In this document: one piece after another, positions 1 through 10,632 of the stretch | How the letters are laid out: each line of letters begins with the position of its first letter | How positions within the stretch are numbered: position 1 is the stretch's first letter | Assembly (NCBI GenBank): GCA_037074615.1 | Contig: CM073524.1 | Span: forward strand, 22,769,406 to 22,833,405 | Reading direction: 5' to 3' | Length of the DNA: 64,000 nucleotides | Origin: Leucaena leucocephala | Taxonomy: Eukaryota; Streptophyta; Magnoliopsida; Fabales; Fabaceae | Made by a program: the position numbers and the translations under genes | Notes under the pieces: model-generated | The model's input: only the letters and a program-made list of their open reading frames with translations | Databases searched by the model: none | What the model was told of the DNA's origin: nothing

Positions 1-731
1 CAACTATGCTTATAGGCATGTGTGATTATAGATAAACTCGCAGGAAGGAAACAAGATTTTCTTATAGGATGCCTCCTATAGTGTATGCAGCATAATAATT
101 TCAGTCAATCAGCTGGTCATTCTCCATATCTTCGTTCCTTAGATAGCTAGATCAAACAAAGTAATCCTGATGCATGATTAATAAGAAATAGTGAAGTTTT
201 AGGGAATTGCTTCTTAGCAATGGGATTGGAAATAGTAGGGTAATCTTAAGAAGGTGAGTAATAAGGTGTGATAGAGATGAATATGGCATAATAAAGAAAG
301 TAAAACAGCTGCCTGTTGAGCTGGAATGGAACTAGTCTAACATTTGAATAACATTCTGAATCTTTTAATTCATCTAATTTCTTGGATTAAATGATTTACT
401 TCTATATAGATTTGCATTTATATAGGCACTTTGCTGATTGGACTCACTCGACTCTACTTGATTAGTTGTTGCAATTACACCTCTTTTGAACTTCAGTGGT
501 CTCTCTACTACGGACTAAGATGTTTTAACGCTCTTGAATTGAATGAATGCTCAAGCGCTAAAAAATAGAATAATGAAGGCAGTTGTGTGCTTCCGTTGAC
601 TCATTACAATACCAATTCTGTTGTCCATCACGATGTCTCATATGCAGTTGGGCTCTTCAAGTTTTGTTATGATAGCTTCCTACACTTGGATGGACTTTAT
701 TGAGCGGTGTGTTTTGGCTGGTTAACATAAT
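1..731. other. Non-coding sequence left of the LTR element
   Basis: AT-rich sequence with no ORF or exon that I can recognise. Two CASP-like exons lie beyond the LTR element on the + strand, and their upstream exons are not visible here. This stretch may therefore be part of a large intron of that gene; that is inference. Confidence 0.4.
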
Positions 732-734
732 GAA

Positions 735-1033
735 TGTTAACAAAATCAAGTAGAGAAGAACATCTTTATATTCATTAACTATTGAGCAACATGCTCATTA
801 CAATTATAGTAACCCACTTGGGTTACACACTAATCTACCCTCACTTGAGGGAGATAAACCAACCCCATTTGGGGACTTTGAGAAGAGACCCAAGTTACCC
901 TCTCCTTCACTTTGGTGAAGATTACATAATCTCACACACTTAACCAATAGACTAGGACCCTTTATATAGAATTAGGGTCATCTAGTAACCAAGTGATTAA
1001 CACTAATCACCTAATTAATTCAACTTTCTAACA
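735..1033 (-). repeat. 3' LTR of the small retroelement
   Basis: About 299 bp, the partner of 2929-3226. On the minus strand it begins TGTTAGAAAG and contains a TATA-like CTATATAAA (complement of 961-969). It directly follows the purine tract at 1034-1046, which fixes it as the 3' LTR. Confidence 0.88.
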
Positions 1034-1046
1034 CCCCCGCTCAAAT
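1034..1046 (-). other. Polypurine tract of the small retroelement
   Basis: Read on the minus strand, the sequence ...TTGAGCGGGGG immediately precedes the TGTTAG start of the 3' LTR. Position and composition match copia-type polypurine tracts, which prime plus-strand DNA synthesis. Confidence 0.75.
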
Positions 1047-1530
1047 TGACACCCCTTAACTCTAGGTGTTTAACTTGCCAACACAACATACAAGGGAGTA
1101 AGGTGAATTAAACCAAACTATTTTCATTTTATAAAATACAATATGAAAATTTCTTCAAAAATTTTCTATCCTCACAGATATTTTATGCAGACTAGTTTCT
1201 TCTCTCAGAACAGCTGTTTCTCTTCATCATATTTCCACGCATCATGAATATTGTAAGCATGAATCATGGCCCACCAATTGCTTCAGACATACTTCCATGC
1301 TTCAGACAAGTTCCCACCATGCCACCAGCATCTTGCATTGAATTTGTCAGATGAGGAAGGTGCACAACACGTGGCCTTGAATTAATAACAATCTCCTCAA
1401 TGTTTACTTGTTATTCACTGCTAACATGCCTCAATCAGTAACTTTCTGCAGCAATTGAAATTCCTTCTACGAGCTCAACCATATAGCTCTAATGCAGCAA
1501 CTTCCTCTTCCTTCACCAACATATTGACAA

Positions 1531-1542
1531 TTTTTTTTTTTT
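1531..1542 (-). other. Internal poly(A) tract (poly-T on +)
   Basis: Twelve A on the minus strand, about 280 nt downstream of the glutaredoxin stop codon. The distance fits a plant mRNA 3' UTR plus poly(A) tail. Sequence beyond it (1530 to 1047) leads to the polypurine tract and has no match to a gene I know. Best read as the fossil tail of a captured transcript. Confidence 0.6.
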
Positions 1543-1822
1543 GAAAATCTTTTCAGTCATATGCTTCAGAATATTTACATTGGCGTGGAGGGAAAAATAC
1601 TCTCCAGACTTTAGAATACAACACATCAGACATATTTCAAATCCTTCAGCATTTTGATCAGCCCTCACAGTCTCTTGACAACACAATGCAATTCAATCAA
1701 TGTGCTGAGGACTATCAGCAACAGTTCTTCTTCATCCGTAGGAATAATCTACTTGATGAATTCTTTATCAACTACTAAAGATGTGCAAATGAGGAAGCAA
1801 CAAACAATAGTATTCAGAGAAT

Positions 1823-2636
1823 TTAGGAACAGCAATCTGGACAACGAATCAATCCATTCTCATTGCACACCGAGCATCTCTTCAAAAGGCCTTCATCTTC
1901 ATCAAATATCTTCCTACTTCCACTGCAATTCATACAAGGCATAAATCTCGCATCTCCACAACTATCACAACAGATAAAACTGGGTTTTCTCTTTGGAAAT
2001 GCTTCAAGAATCTTGGCTAATTCACCAACTTCGAATAGATACTTTATCACCTCGGCACCTCCAATGTATTTCCCACCTATGAACACTTGAGGCAAGGGCA
2101 CGTTCTTTTTTTTCTCCAAGCACATTTTGTAATTCTTTCCTGTATGCTGAATCCATTGATACGTCTCGTTCGTCCACTAACACCCTGCATCCCCTGAATA
2201 TGTTTCGAACCACATAGCAATCTTCGAATGTTCTTCGGATCCCTCGCAAGCTAGTGAAATACAACACGATTCTATCCTCTGTACCGGGTAATCTGATGCA
2301 GGAGCTGCTGTGGAAACTTGAAGAAATCTGAGAATCAGATTTCGTGGGTTTATGTTTAATGGAATATTGAACGGGCGGTTCATTGGAACCTTTCGGTGAA
2401 GTTTTTGGGGAATCGAAGATATTGCATAGTTTCTTGACCTTCCCTCTTAGAGAAATTCTCGCAGATTTCATCGATTCCACTGGACTGTAGAACCTATTCA
2501 TTGACCCTGATCGATCAAGACCGGATTGACGGAAGGGTCTCTGAAATGAATCCGAGTGGGACGCATGCATCGTTTGCGAACGATTGAAGAACGTATACCT
2601 CGCCTTGCCCGACGAGTAATCCATCTGATCCGCCAT
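1823..2636 (-). pseudogene. Glutaredoxin-domain protein with C-terminal Cys repeats, one frameshift
   Basis: Plant-specific glutaredoxin-like family: a degenerate glutaredoxin fold followed by a zinc-finger-like CxxC tail. The start is ATG at 2636-2634 (MADQMDYSSGKARYTFFNRS). The Grx part starts DRIVLYFTSLRGIRRTFEDC. The downstream frame continues VPLPQVFIGGKYIGGAE, then CDSCGDARFMPCMNCSGS and RCSVCNENGLIRCPDCC before the stop at 1823-1825. The two halves lie in different frames and meet at a run of eight T (2106-2113); seven would keep frame, so a single-base insertion or a sequencing error breaks it. The family is usually intronless, as here. The copy lies wholly inside an LTR element, with that element's LTR TATA (3153-3162) about 520 nt upstream. 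Confidence 0.85.
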
Positions 2637-2910
2637 CAACCTTCAAGACCGCAAATGGAACGAAGAAACCCCCCTACAACCTCTGTGACGACGGCAAAGA
2701 TCGATTTCTGTGACTGGTAGGATCCACTGTGGCGGATGCCGAAAACCTGGGACCTTTGGGTTATCATGCTTGCAATTTTCGCCGCCAAGATCGGAGAGAC
2801 GACAGTGGTGAATCAAGAAACTTTCTTGAAACGGCAACGTTAGAACAAGATTACGCATTGGGCTTCACCAACTGGGGCAAGAATTCAAGAATTGAACTAT
2901 TTGGGCTCAA

Positions 2911-2928
2911 TAAACCTGCTTTATACCA
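2911..2928 (-). other. Primer-binding site of the small retroelement
   Basis: On the minus strand TGGTATAAAGCAGG directly follows the 5' LTR. It matches the TGGTATCAGAGCAGG consensus of plant copia primer sites (complement of initiator tRNA-Met) with a one-base deletion and a substitution. Confidence 0.75.
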
Positions 2929-3226
2929 TGTTAACAAAATCATTAGAGAAGAACATCTTTATATTCATTAACTATTGAGCAACATGCTCATCACAATTAT
3001 AGTAACCCACTTGAGTTACACACTAATCTACCCTCACTTGAGGGAGATAAACCAACCCCACTTGGGGACTTTGAGGAGAGACCCAAGTTACCCTCTCCTT
3101 CACTTTGGTGAAGATTACATAATCTCACACACTTAACCAATAGACTAGGACCTTTTATATAGAATTAGGGTCATCTAGTAACCAAGTGATTAACACTAAT
3201 CACCTAATTAATTCAACCTTCTAACA
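2929..3226 (-). repeat. 5' LTR of the small retroelement
   Basis: Near-identical copy of 735-1033. It contains a TATA-like CTATATAAAA (complement of 3153-3162), which could start transcription across the captured glutaredoxin gene. Confidence 0.88.
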
Positions 3227-3771
3227 GAATGTTCTCTCTCCTTATGTCATACAGTTTTTGAAATCATGATTATGTCATATAAACCGTCCGAGAATGAAAT
3301 GAAAAGATCTTGGTAATGAGCCAAATATCTGGCTAATGCGCCTGAGATATCACTAATTAAATGTACAAACAAATGAAATTGAATTAAAATGCAAACCTTT
3401 CTTGCTCTAGTTGTTGAGTTAATCTGTTACAGCAGGCTCTTTTCAGACTTGATCAATGTTTTTGGCTTTTGGTTTTATTTTTGGGTCATAAGTAGCGAAA
3501 GCAGATCATTTTTTCCTCCATGCTTTCATCTTCTGCCATTTTGATGTTGGACAGCTGTGACATATACCTTTTTTCTTACGGTAATACTTTTCCGTGGCAT
3601 CTGATTGAATAAATCCAGACTTTGTTCTTCGTTCTTACTTATCTTCGCGGTTGATGATTTGTCTGTGCTGTTTAGTAAAAGCATGCCATTAAAGATAAGT
3701 TGCAACATTTGTATGGCATCATTGCTAATTGATTCTTCTATTTTCTCCCAGCTACCTTGTTGCTGCTGCAG
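3227..3771. other. Probable intron or upstream spacer of the CASP-like gene
   Basis: Apart from the right copy of the GAATG repeat at 3227-3231 it holds nothing I can identify. The antisense ORF at 3526-3798 has no family features. It ends in a usable acceptor (tgctgctgcag). Confidence 0.45.
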
Positions 3772-4156
3772 GCTTACAGAGTCTGTGGAGCTTCTCACTA
3801 GCTATTGTTGATGTGTATGCTCTCTTAGTGAGGCGGTCGTTGCAGAACTATCGACTTGTGACTCTGTTTACAATTGGTGATGGGGTAAGATATTTTGTAT
3901 GACTTATGTTGTATTATCCTGTTGGATTTGAGAAGAGCTATAGCCTGTGTGTATAATAATGCAGGTAACTTCCACACTTATATTTGCCGCAGCATGTGCA
4001 TCAGCAGGGATCACGGTACTTATTGATAATGATCTTGATAGTTGTTCAAGGAATCACTGTGTACAGTTTGAAACTGCTACAGGCATGGCATTCATTTGTT
4101 GGCTTACCACTGTCCCATCATTTCTCCTCAACTTCTGGTCCATGGCATCCCAATAA
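3772..4156 (+). CDS. CASP-like membrane protein, last two exons (5' part missing)
   Basis: Two exons, 3772-3884 and 3965-4156, joined by a GT-AG intron. The first reads SLWSFSLAIVDVYALLVRRS and ends TLFTIGDG. The second begins VTSTLIFAAACASAGITVL and ends FLLNFWSMASQ before TAA. The GDW/GDG-VTSTL..AAA.ASAGITVL core and two hydrophobic stretches correspond to transmembrane helices 3 and 4 of the CASP-like (UPF0497, group 5) family, which scaffolds plasma-membrane domains. GDG replaces the common GDW. No exon for helices 1-2 is recognisable between 3227 and 3771, nor in 1-731. They may lie left of the window with the LTR element inside an intron, or the gene may be a 3' remnant. Confidence 0.75.
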
Positions 4157-4934
4157 AACAATTAAAGAACAATGACACTCACAAATCTGTAAAACTTGTA
4201 AAGCGTGGCAATTTGTATAACATATCCTGCCTTGTACATTTTGCACCTCATCTCTTGGTTGCCTTTCTATTTTGAGTACAGTGTTAATTTTGGAGGAAAC
4301 TCTGGGTAAAGTTATTTCTTGTGGAGTTATAAATTTTAGTAATTAATATGAATATAATTGATGTGAATCTTTTCCATAACTAAAAAAGATCTGAAAAAGC
4401 TGATGTCCAGTCAGTGTTTTTATTTTTCAATCCAGTCAACTGTCCTGGTTTACAGGGCATAACTGCGACCAGTCAATGAATAGTAAATCATTTTCTCGTG
4501 AGGCATCTAAATGTTAATATTAATAAGTATTAATGAGATATTTTTTTACCTACGATGTTAATGATATATTTTGAAACTTTGTAATTTAATATACGCAATG
4601 GATAGTATTTTTATAACAGTAATTATATTCCAATAATTAATGCGAAGTTTTTACAAGAATTTGTGGATGATTTAAAATTATTTAGATAATTTAGTGATCT
4701 TAAATGCATGAAATGAATAAAATTAACATTAAAGTATTTACAAATTTCAATAATCAATATGAATATAATTAATGTAAATATTTTTCATGACCAAAAAACG
4801 TAAAAACAGAATGCTAGTGCGAAACTGTGGTATTCATTCTCCAAAAACAACCTCAGTTGCTATCAAAATATTGCGATAAATAAACCCCATCTTATACTAG
4901 ACTGCTCTTCAATTTCATAGATTGGAGTCATGGT
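4157..4934. other. AT-rich spacer after the CASP-like gene
   Basis: Contains the CASP-like 3' UTR and AT-rich sequence with a short internal near-repeat (around 4335-4380 and 4750-4795 share 'aattaatatgaatataatt'-like words). No gene seen. Confidence 0.5.
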
Positions 4935-6366
4935 GTTAATTTAAGAGTTAAATAGTATTTTTGTCCTAGAAGTTTTTTAAAAAAATTTGTGGATACCAGG
5001 AAATATTTTGAAGAGCAAAGTCGTCACGTAGCAAGGTCGATAACCCTAACAGACCTAACGGTCAACTGTTAGTTGACAAAATCTTGGCCTTGCTGGATAG
5101 ATTATTATGCCCCGTATTATTTCATATATTAAGCCATATTGTCAAAAAAAAATTGAAATACCAAACATGACCTTGACTTGACCGAAATCCCCCATCGAAG
5201 AACACCAAAGACGCCGGCGACTGAGACAAAAATCAACCATCACCATCGCCTCTCTCCTTCTCTTCTCCTTTCAGCCCTCAGACACAACGAACCTCCAGGA
5301 CCGTCACTTCTCCAGCCCCCAGTGGTGACCAACGTCGTTGTTGCCAGCCGCCGTCTTCTATGATTGAGCGGAGCTGCTGCCGCGTGCGATGGAGTATGCA
5401 AAATGGCCGTCACTTCTCTGAATCAAGAGACACTATCATCATGAGCACCCACGGCATCGGAATCTGCGAATGCGTTGGTCTCTCTTTGCTCCTTCTGGGT
5501 TTTGGATTTTCAGATTTTTGTTACTCAAGCGGCGCTCGTTGGCTCCGCTAGATCCCCCGTCGACCTTTCAAAAGCCAAACAGGCTTCATGGATTGGATTG
5601 AATTTAAAATCAGTGGCTTCCTCACCCCCTCCACATTCTCTCTCTTCTCATATTTTCTTGAATGTTTTTCCGGAGATTCTTTGAGGAGGAGGAGGAATTT
5701 TTTTTTATTTTTTTCCACTGATAAACTTGAGTGAGTTTAACTGTTGATTTGGTGCCTGATTTAATTTTTTCTGGTGGCTTGATGATTCAATATGGTGATT
5801 CAATCAGTTAATTGTTAATCTCGCTTTGGTGTTTATTTTTTCCGGTGGCCTCATGATCTGGCTTTGAGCTTTGTTTTTTTCCGAATTGGTTTTCTGTTTT
5901 CAGATTCAAGAGAATAACTTTTATTCTCTTTTGGTATTGGAGGGGGAGTATATAGTTGTTGATTCACGTTCTTCTCATTCATATTTTCTTGGCAGGTTAG
6001 ACTTTCTAGGCTACTCCAATCTTAGATACATTTGTGCCTGAAAATGGATGGAACCATGTTAGTGGTTGATGATGATGAAAGTGGAGATTGAGTTGAGGGA
6101 TGGAAAAAGAGTCTAGGAGAGGGATTTTTTTTTTAATTTTTTCAGCTGACTTGAAAAAAAATTGTAAAATGGATGCCACATGATCATGCAATCTTAATAT
6201 ATTTATTCAATTAACAGTGGACTGTTAGACCTGTTAGGGTTAGGTCGATATTGCTATTTTTTTTTTTTACTTCCGGACGACCTTGCTCTTCAAAATATTT
6301 CATGATACCCACAACTCCTTTTGAAAAACTTCTGAGACAAAAATGCTGTTTAACCCTTAATTTAAC
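4935..6366. mobile_element. Non-autonomous DNA transposon with long terminal inverted repeats
   Basis: 4935-5078 and the complement of 6206-6366 align over about 145 bp, sharing for example GTTAA.TTAAG.GTTAAA.AG at the outer ends and GAAATATTTTGAAGAGCAA further in. I judge identity near 75-80%. Long diverged TIRs suggest a Mutator-like element, but I could not find a 9-bp TSD. The interior (about 5180-6190) is richer in GC than its flanks for the first 400 bp and looks like UTR or coding sequence, yet matches no gene I recognise. It could be cargo, as in Pack-MULEs. Confidence 0.65.
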
Positions 6367-6499
6367 CCGACAAAATGGAATAAGCTATGGTGTAAATACA
6401 TAACATCACTTCTATTACAAGAAAAAATGAAAAGCAAGCTCTCCATAAGCATGACAAAATCCTCAAGGACGCAAGACCTACTCCAATGGATATTACCTT

Positions 6500-7529
6500 T
6501 CAGATTGTCAACTGCTTCAAGCTCTGCACGGTCTCATATTCTGACTCTATGTCTATCTCCAATTTCAACTGGAGTTTGTAAATCTTTCTTCTGGATGGCA
6601 CCTGCTTCATCTTTTGGAACTGGTGGAGCAGCGGTAGGCACAGCTTGTTCGGGAAGGGGCTGCGTCCCTTGATGGTACCGTGCGGCTGGTGGAGGAAGTG
6701 GCGGTGCAGCAAATACAGGGACTACGGTCCTTATAGACACCGGAGGTGCAATAGCAGGGCAAGGCGATCTCATCTGTCACATGTGAGCATAAGGTGCTGC
6801 ACCCGCGGCAGGGAACTTCAAGGGACGGGAACCTCGGATTTCTGATGTGAATAACCGTGGTGGTGCCATGGAATTGTCATTTGCTGCCGCAAGTAGAGGC
6901 CTGCTTTTAGGATTTCCATTCATTGTTGTCAACACATGCCTGTTTCGATGCGCTGTCTTCTGGCAAATCAAAGGAATAACCTTCGATGAAGTAGACGGTG
7001 GAGGTTGGGCTTTGGTTGGCCTGGGATTTTGAATCTGAAATTTCCTTGGAAATCTAATTGGAGAATTAGGATTTGCAGTTCATCACTATTCTCAGGTTCA
7101 AAAGAGAAAGAGGAGCTTGCAGTTTCTCTAGCCACTGGAAAGAATGAAAAATATGTCAGTCAATATCTAATCATTTCCGTGGGAGATGTTAGATCAAACA
7201 CTAGGAAGATGAAGACAGCCATTCAAATTGTTGCAGGAGCAGGTCAAAATTATTCACCAAAATAGCAAGAATCAAGGCAAATTGATATACAGAAGTTAGC
7301 CGGAAACTTACACTGTTTCAGAGGAGACCAAGCCGCCATTGCTGCATTTTTCTCTGCTTGTTTCTTATTATGGGCAGGTTCACCTGTAAATTTTATTCCA
7401 GCAAGTTCTACTGTCCTAGTAAAAACAGGTAAATATCCTGATCCCGTCCTAAACGTTGTATATTGAGGCAATGGAGCCCCAACCCTCAGTGCAATTTCCT
7501 GCAAGATTCTTGTAGACTCCTGTCTCATC
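6500..7529 (-). pseudogene. dsRNA-binding protein pseudogene (DRB2/3/5 type), 5'-truncated
   Basis: Two exons remain: 7312-7529 and 6500-7134, with intact splice sites, so this is a genomic duplicate and not a retrocopy. The first holds the second dsRBD (VGAPLPQYTTFRTGSGYLPV and NKKQAEKNAAMAAW). The split Leu codon then continues ARETASS. The second exon has the proline-rich tail (QPPPSTSSKVIPLICQKTA, KFPAAGAAPY, APPVSIRTVVPVFAAPPLPP) and the family C-terminus VQSLKQLTI. Lesions: a 2-bp deletion just after DETGVYKNL; loss of roughly 25 codons after ENSDEL; an in-frame TGA where CGA is expected (around 6777); and a frameshift near 6540. No first dsRBD exon is present. Family members act in small-RNA biogenesis and silencing; this copy cannot make an intact protein. 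Confidence 0.85.
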
Positions 7530-10289
7530 CTGAAAAAATTGCTTGTGGTAAATATAATGAAGTAGAACCACCAACAAAGACACACCGAGCATTCTGGATA
7601 CATAACAAAGGACCAGAAGCCAACACTACATTAAGAAAATATTTTGAATCTGTATACTCCAAGAACATGCATAAAATAAATTATATGATTCGGAGGGAAG
7701 AAGAGAGGTCAACGTAAATGTAGTAGAAAAAATCGGAACCCTAAACCATATGCTGTGTTTCCCATACATTCTGCATTAGCCTTTGGAAGAGATGGGAAAA
7801 TTCGAAGACTTGAAAAATGTAGATGAATTTACAGAGGCTGTTTAGTGATTAAGTTGAAGGGATTAAAAGGGATTGAGAAAGCATTAAGGATCTGAACTAA
7901 AAGTTGACAGTGGTAAGACATTTCACAAGTTACACTAGAGAATAGAAAGGTCCATCCCGGTTTAGAAACAAATCTTATTTTCACCAGAAATCTTAGGTTC
8001 AAAACCATCTTCCCTTTAGAAACAGCAGTAACAGATTTCAATCAAAACGGAGGAACATGTTGGTAGTTATAACCAGCAGAGATCAATAAATTCAGCTAAT
8101 AATCAAACTGAATTTAAATAATGGTCTAGGTAATATTGAATATTAAAAAAAAATAGATACATAACATTCCTAAATAAAAATTTATTAGACAAATTTGTAC
8201 ATTAACCTAAAATAAAAGATGAAGTGGATGACACATAGCATGCTAAGTCAGCATATTGGTTAATTAACAGTCAAACTTAACTTTAACTAATAGTTAGGGC
8301 AACATTGCTATAATTTAAAAATTTTCAGGGTAATATTGCTTCAAAAAAGACTCAAAATACCCAGTTTTTATGAGTGAAAATTTCTAAGGTAAATTTGTAC
8401 TCCAACCAAATACAAATTTAAGGTTGAAGTCTTCTTACATTAAGAACACGAGAGCTAAAAAATCTGACTGAATAATAAAATAAAAGTTAAAATAATGTTG
8501 AAAAGGGAAAAAATTATACATGCAATAAAATGAGTAAAGGGGAATCCCATTTAAGTCTTACATAAGAATTTATCTCCCTATAAAATTATCATATCATCGA
8601 TAAGTCTTGTGAAACTTCAGAAAGAGATATTCTAATTATGAAATTCACTGCTATTTAATTTGTCAATTGCAGCATATAAAATTATTATTTACCTTACTCA
8701 TTAAAAAAAGAAAAGTGAAATGACACAAATGATAAATTTATGTGTTGCAATTATCAAGTCATACAGCAACAAATGACAACTCATATGATCTAGATCTAAT
8801 ATTTTGAATGAAATAGAGTTGTTATCATTTGCTGTTTGACTTGTCAATTATAATATAAAATTATTTGTATAATCTCACTTGTAATCTTTTAATAAACAAT
8901 GACAAGATAATTATTTTATAATTGGAATCTTTCCTCTAAGATCTTAGGAGACTTGTCAATAATTTGATAATTTTATAAGATGTTATGGGAGTAAATTCTG
9001 ACTTGAGTGGAATTCACATATGTTATTGGAACAAATATTTTTTTTAACAAATCTAAAATTTACCCATTAGATCGGACCCCATACTTGGCGAACAAAACTG
9101 AGCTCAAAACCTCATGGAGTGGGCTGCTTTTGTGGATCTCTCCAAGCCTTAGTCTTTGCCATTATCCAGAAGCGGCCCTATCTCCAGCCCAATGGCTTAT
9201 TTAAGATCATTCATTCTTTTTATTTGCCAACACCCTCCGTTTCTTACTTACTGAAATCATATCAATTAAATCAGATACGATCCTATTCCCAAAAAAGAAA
9301 ATACATATTAAACTTGAAGTTGAACCTACCATAGGAGCATCACATAGGATGCCTGTTGCCACAAGGCCAAGAGGCCTTCGATGAAGTAGGTCCCAACTCT
9401 TATGAACCGCATGAAGTACCAGAAATGCATCGCGTTCTTTCATATTTAATGATTGATTTACTGATTAAAGATATGGATTAGCTTCTTAGCGTGGGAAAGT
9501 TTGCTTCTTGTATTTTACTTATAGAAACTTTAGATTCAGTTTCCTATACTACATTCATTTTTCTAAAAAAAAAACACCATGTTATTGGCCAATAAAAGGT
9601 GGAAGAGGGGCATTTTGTTCTTAGTGTCCAATAAACTGTTATTTCACAAAAAATAACAATTTTTCTGGGCCACAAAAAAGGCACGCCAAATATCGCGAGT
9701 GTTTTGATAGTTTATCTTGATAATGATGGAGAGAGAGATCATTGTTGGTTGTGGGGCAGACATTCCAACATGAAAAACGGATTTGTGACTCTACATTATT
9801 CAACCTTAAAGCTTGTCTTTCCAATCCATGTGCTTGTGTATTGTGCATTTTTAGTCATATCGCCACGTACACATGAATGTTTCTGTCTTCAATTATATAT
9901 GAATGCGTCTCTTTAATTTGACCAGCTCAAGACTTATAAGTTGTAGTAAGTTGGTATTGGTAATTAATGGTACACAGCCCCTGCATGCATCCACAAAAAT
10001 CTCATTATCGAACCCTAACATTTCTGTTGGCTAGGTTAAAGAAAAAAAACAAAGAAAGAAAGAAACCTAAGGCATATAGATAACAAATAGCTGCGCATGA
10101 CTGTGGCTAAGGAAAAAGCTTGTTCACCTTTCTCAACGTGTTTTTACATCAACATTTCAAGAGGCCACCCAACTAACATTCAATATATTGTTTTAAAATG
10201 GTACATAACCTAGTTCCTTTCATCAAACTCCACCTCATACATACGAGGTGGTTGTTCATCAGAGACACAAAAGTCGGTTTCCATATTAT
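7530..10289. other. Intergenic, AT-rich
   Basis: No convincing gene. Around 8110-8440, phrases such as GTTAGGGCAACATTGCTA and CAGGGTAATATTGCTTCAAA resemble the inner TIR of the element at 4935-6366, so a decayed relative may be present. ORFs here are short and lack recognisable domains. Confidence 0.4.
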
Positions 10290-10632
10290 GCCCCATTTTA
10301 ATTATAAGCTCAGCAGTCCGCATTGGAAAGTTCCTCCTGATAAAAGTGTCTGAAAGAAATCTGCCAGTCCCTATAAAGTATAAACAATCTATCGAGCATT
10401 ATCAAAATGACATCCTTCAAGGATGATTCTCATCACAACCCCTACTGATAAGGTTGATGGCCTCCAAACAATCATTTTGAACCACTGTGCTCCCGATGAA
10501 CCCTTTGGCCCAAGATGAGTTAAACCCATAGATGATTTCTACCAATTCTGCAATAGCAGGGAACCGTGGTTAGTTTGTAACTGAAACCACAATCCATCTG
10601 TTATCTGGAGTCCCTCAAGAGACCTCCACGCC
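10290..10632 (-). pseudogene. RNase H-like domain fragment (retroelement-derived)
   Basis: Reading across frames on the minus strand gives GGLLRDS, then CGFSYKL, then AELVEIIYGFNSSWAKGF, NDCLEAINLIS and finally RDWQISFRHFYQEE with stops and frame changes between. The order matches the plant RNase H-like domain (RVT_3 type) at the C-terminus of non-LTR retrotransposons and related proteins. Several stops show it is dead. No reverse transcriptase part is recognisable next to it. Confidence 0.55.

Larger units (their letters stand above)
735..3226 (-). mobile_element. Small LTR retroelement carrying a captured glutaredoxin-like gene
   Basis: Two direct repeats of about 298 bp (735-1033 and 2929-3226) start and end with TGTTA/TAACA and differ at roughly eight positions by eye. 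Read on the minus strand, the sequence just inside the 5' LTR (2911-2928) starts TGGTATAAAGCAGG, close to the plant copia tRNA-iMet primer site. The sequence just before the 3' LTR (1034-1046) is a purine tract containing GAGCGGGGG. GAATG occurs at 732-736 and 3227-3231 as a likely 5-bp TSD, overlapping the left LTR end by two bases. No gag, protease, integrase or RT is visible, so the element is non-autonomous (TRIM/LARD-like). Its interior is a glutaredoxin-family gene in the same orientation. Confidence 0.88.

Noticed and set aside
3526..3798. 90-codon minus-strand ORF beside the CASP-like exons
   Set aside because: Overlaps the CASP-like exon antisense and has no family features.
5178..5684. 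Three overlapping plus-strand ORFs
   Set aside because: Inside the long-TIR transposon; low-complexity Ser/Pro/His-rich translations with no family; kept only as possible cargo.
4926..6375. 9-bp TSD for the long-TIR element
   Set aside because: Flanks at the inferred ends do not match over nine bases at any nearby offset that I tried; superfamily left open.
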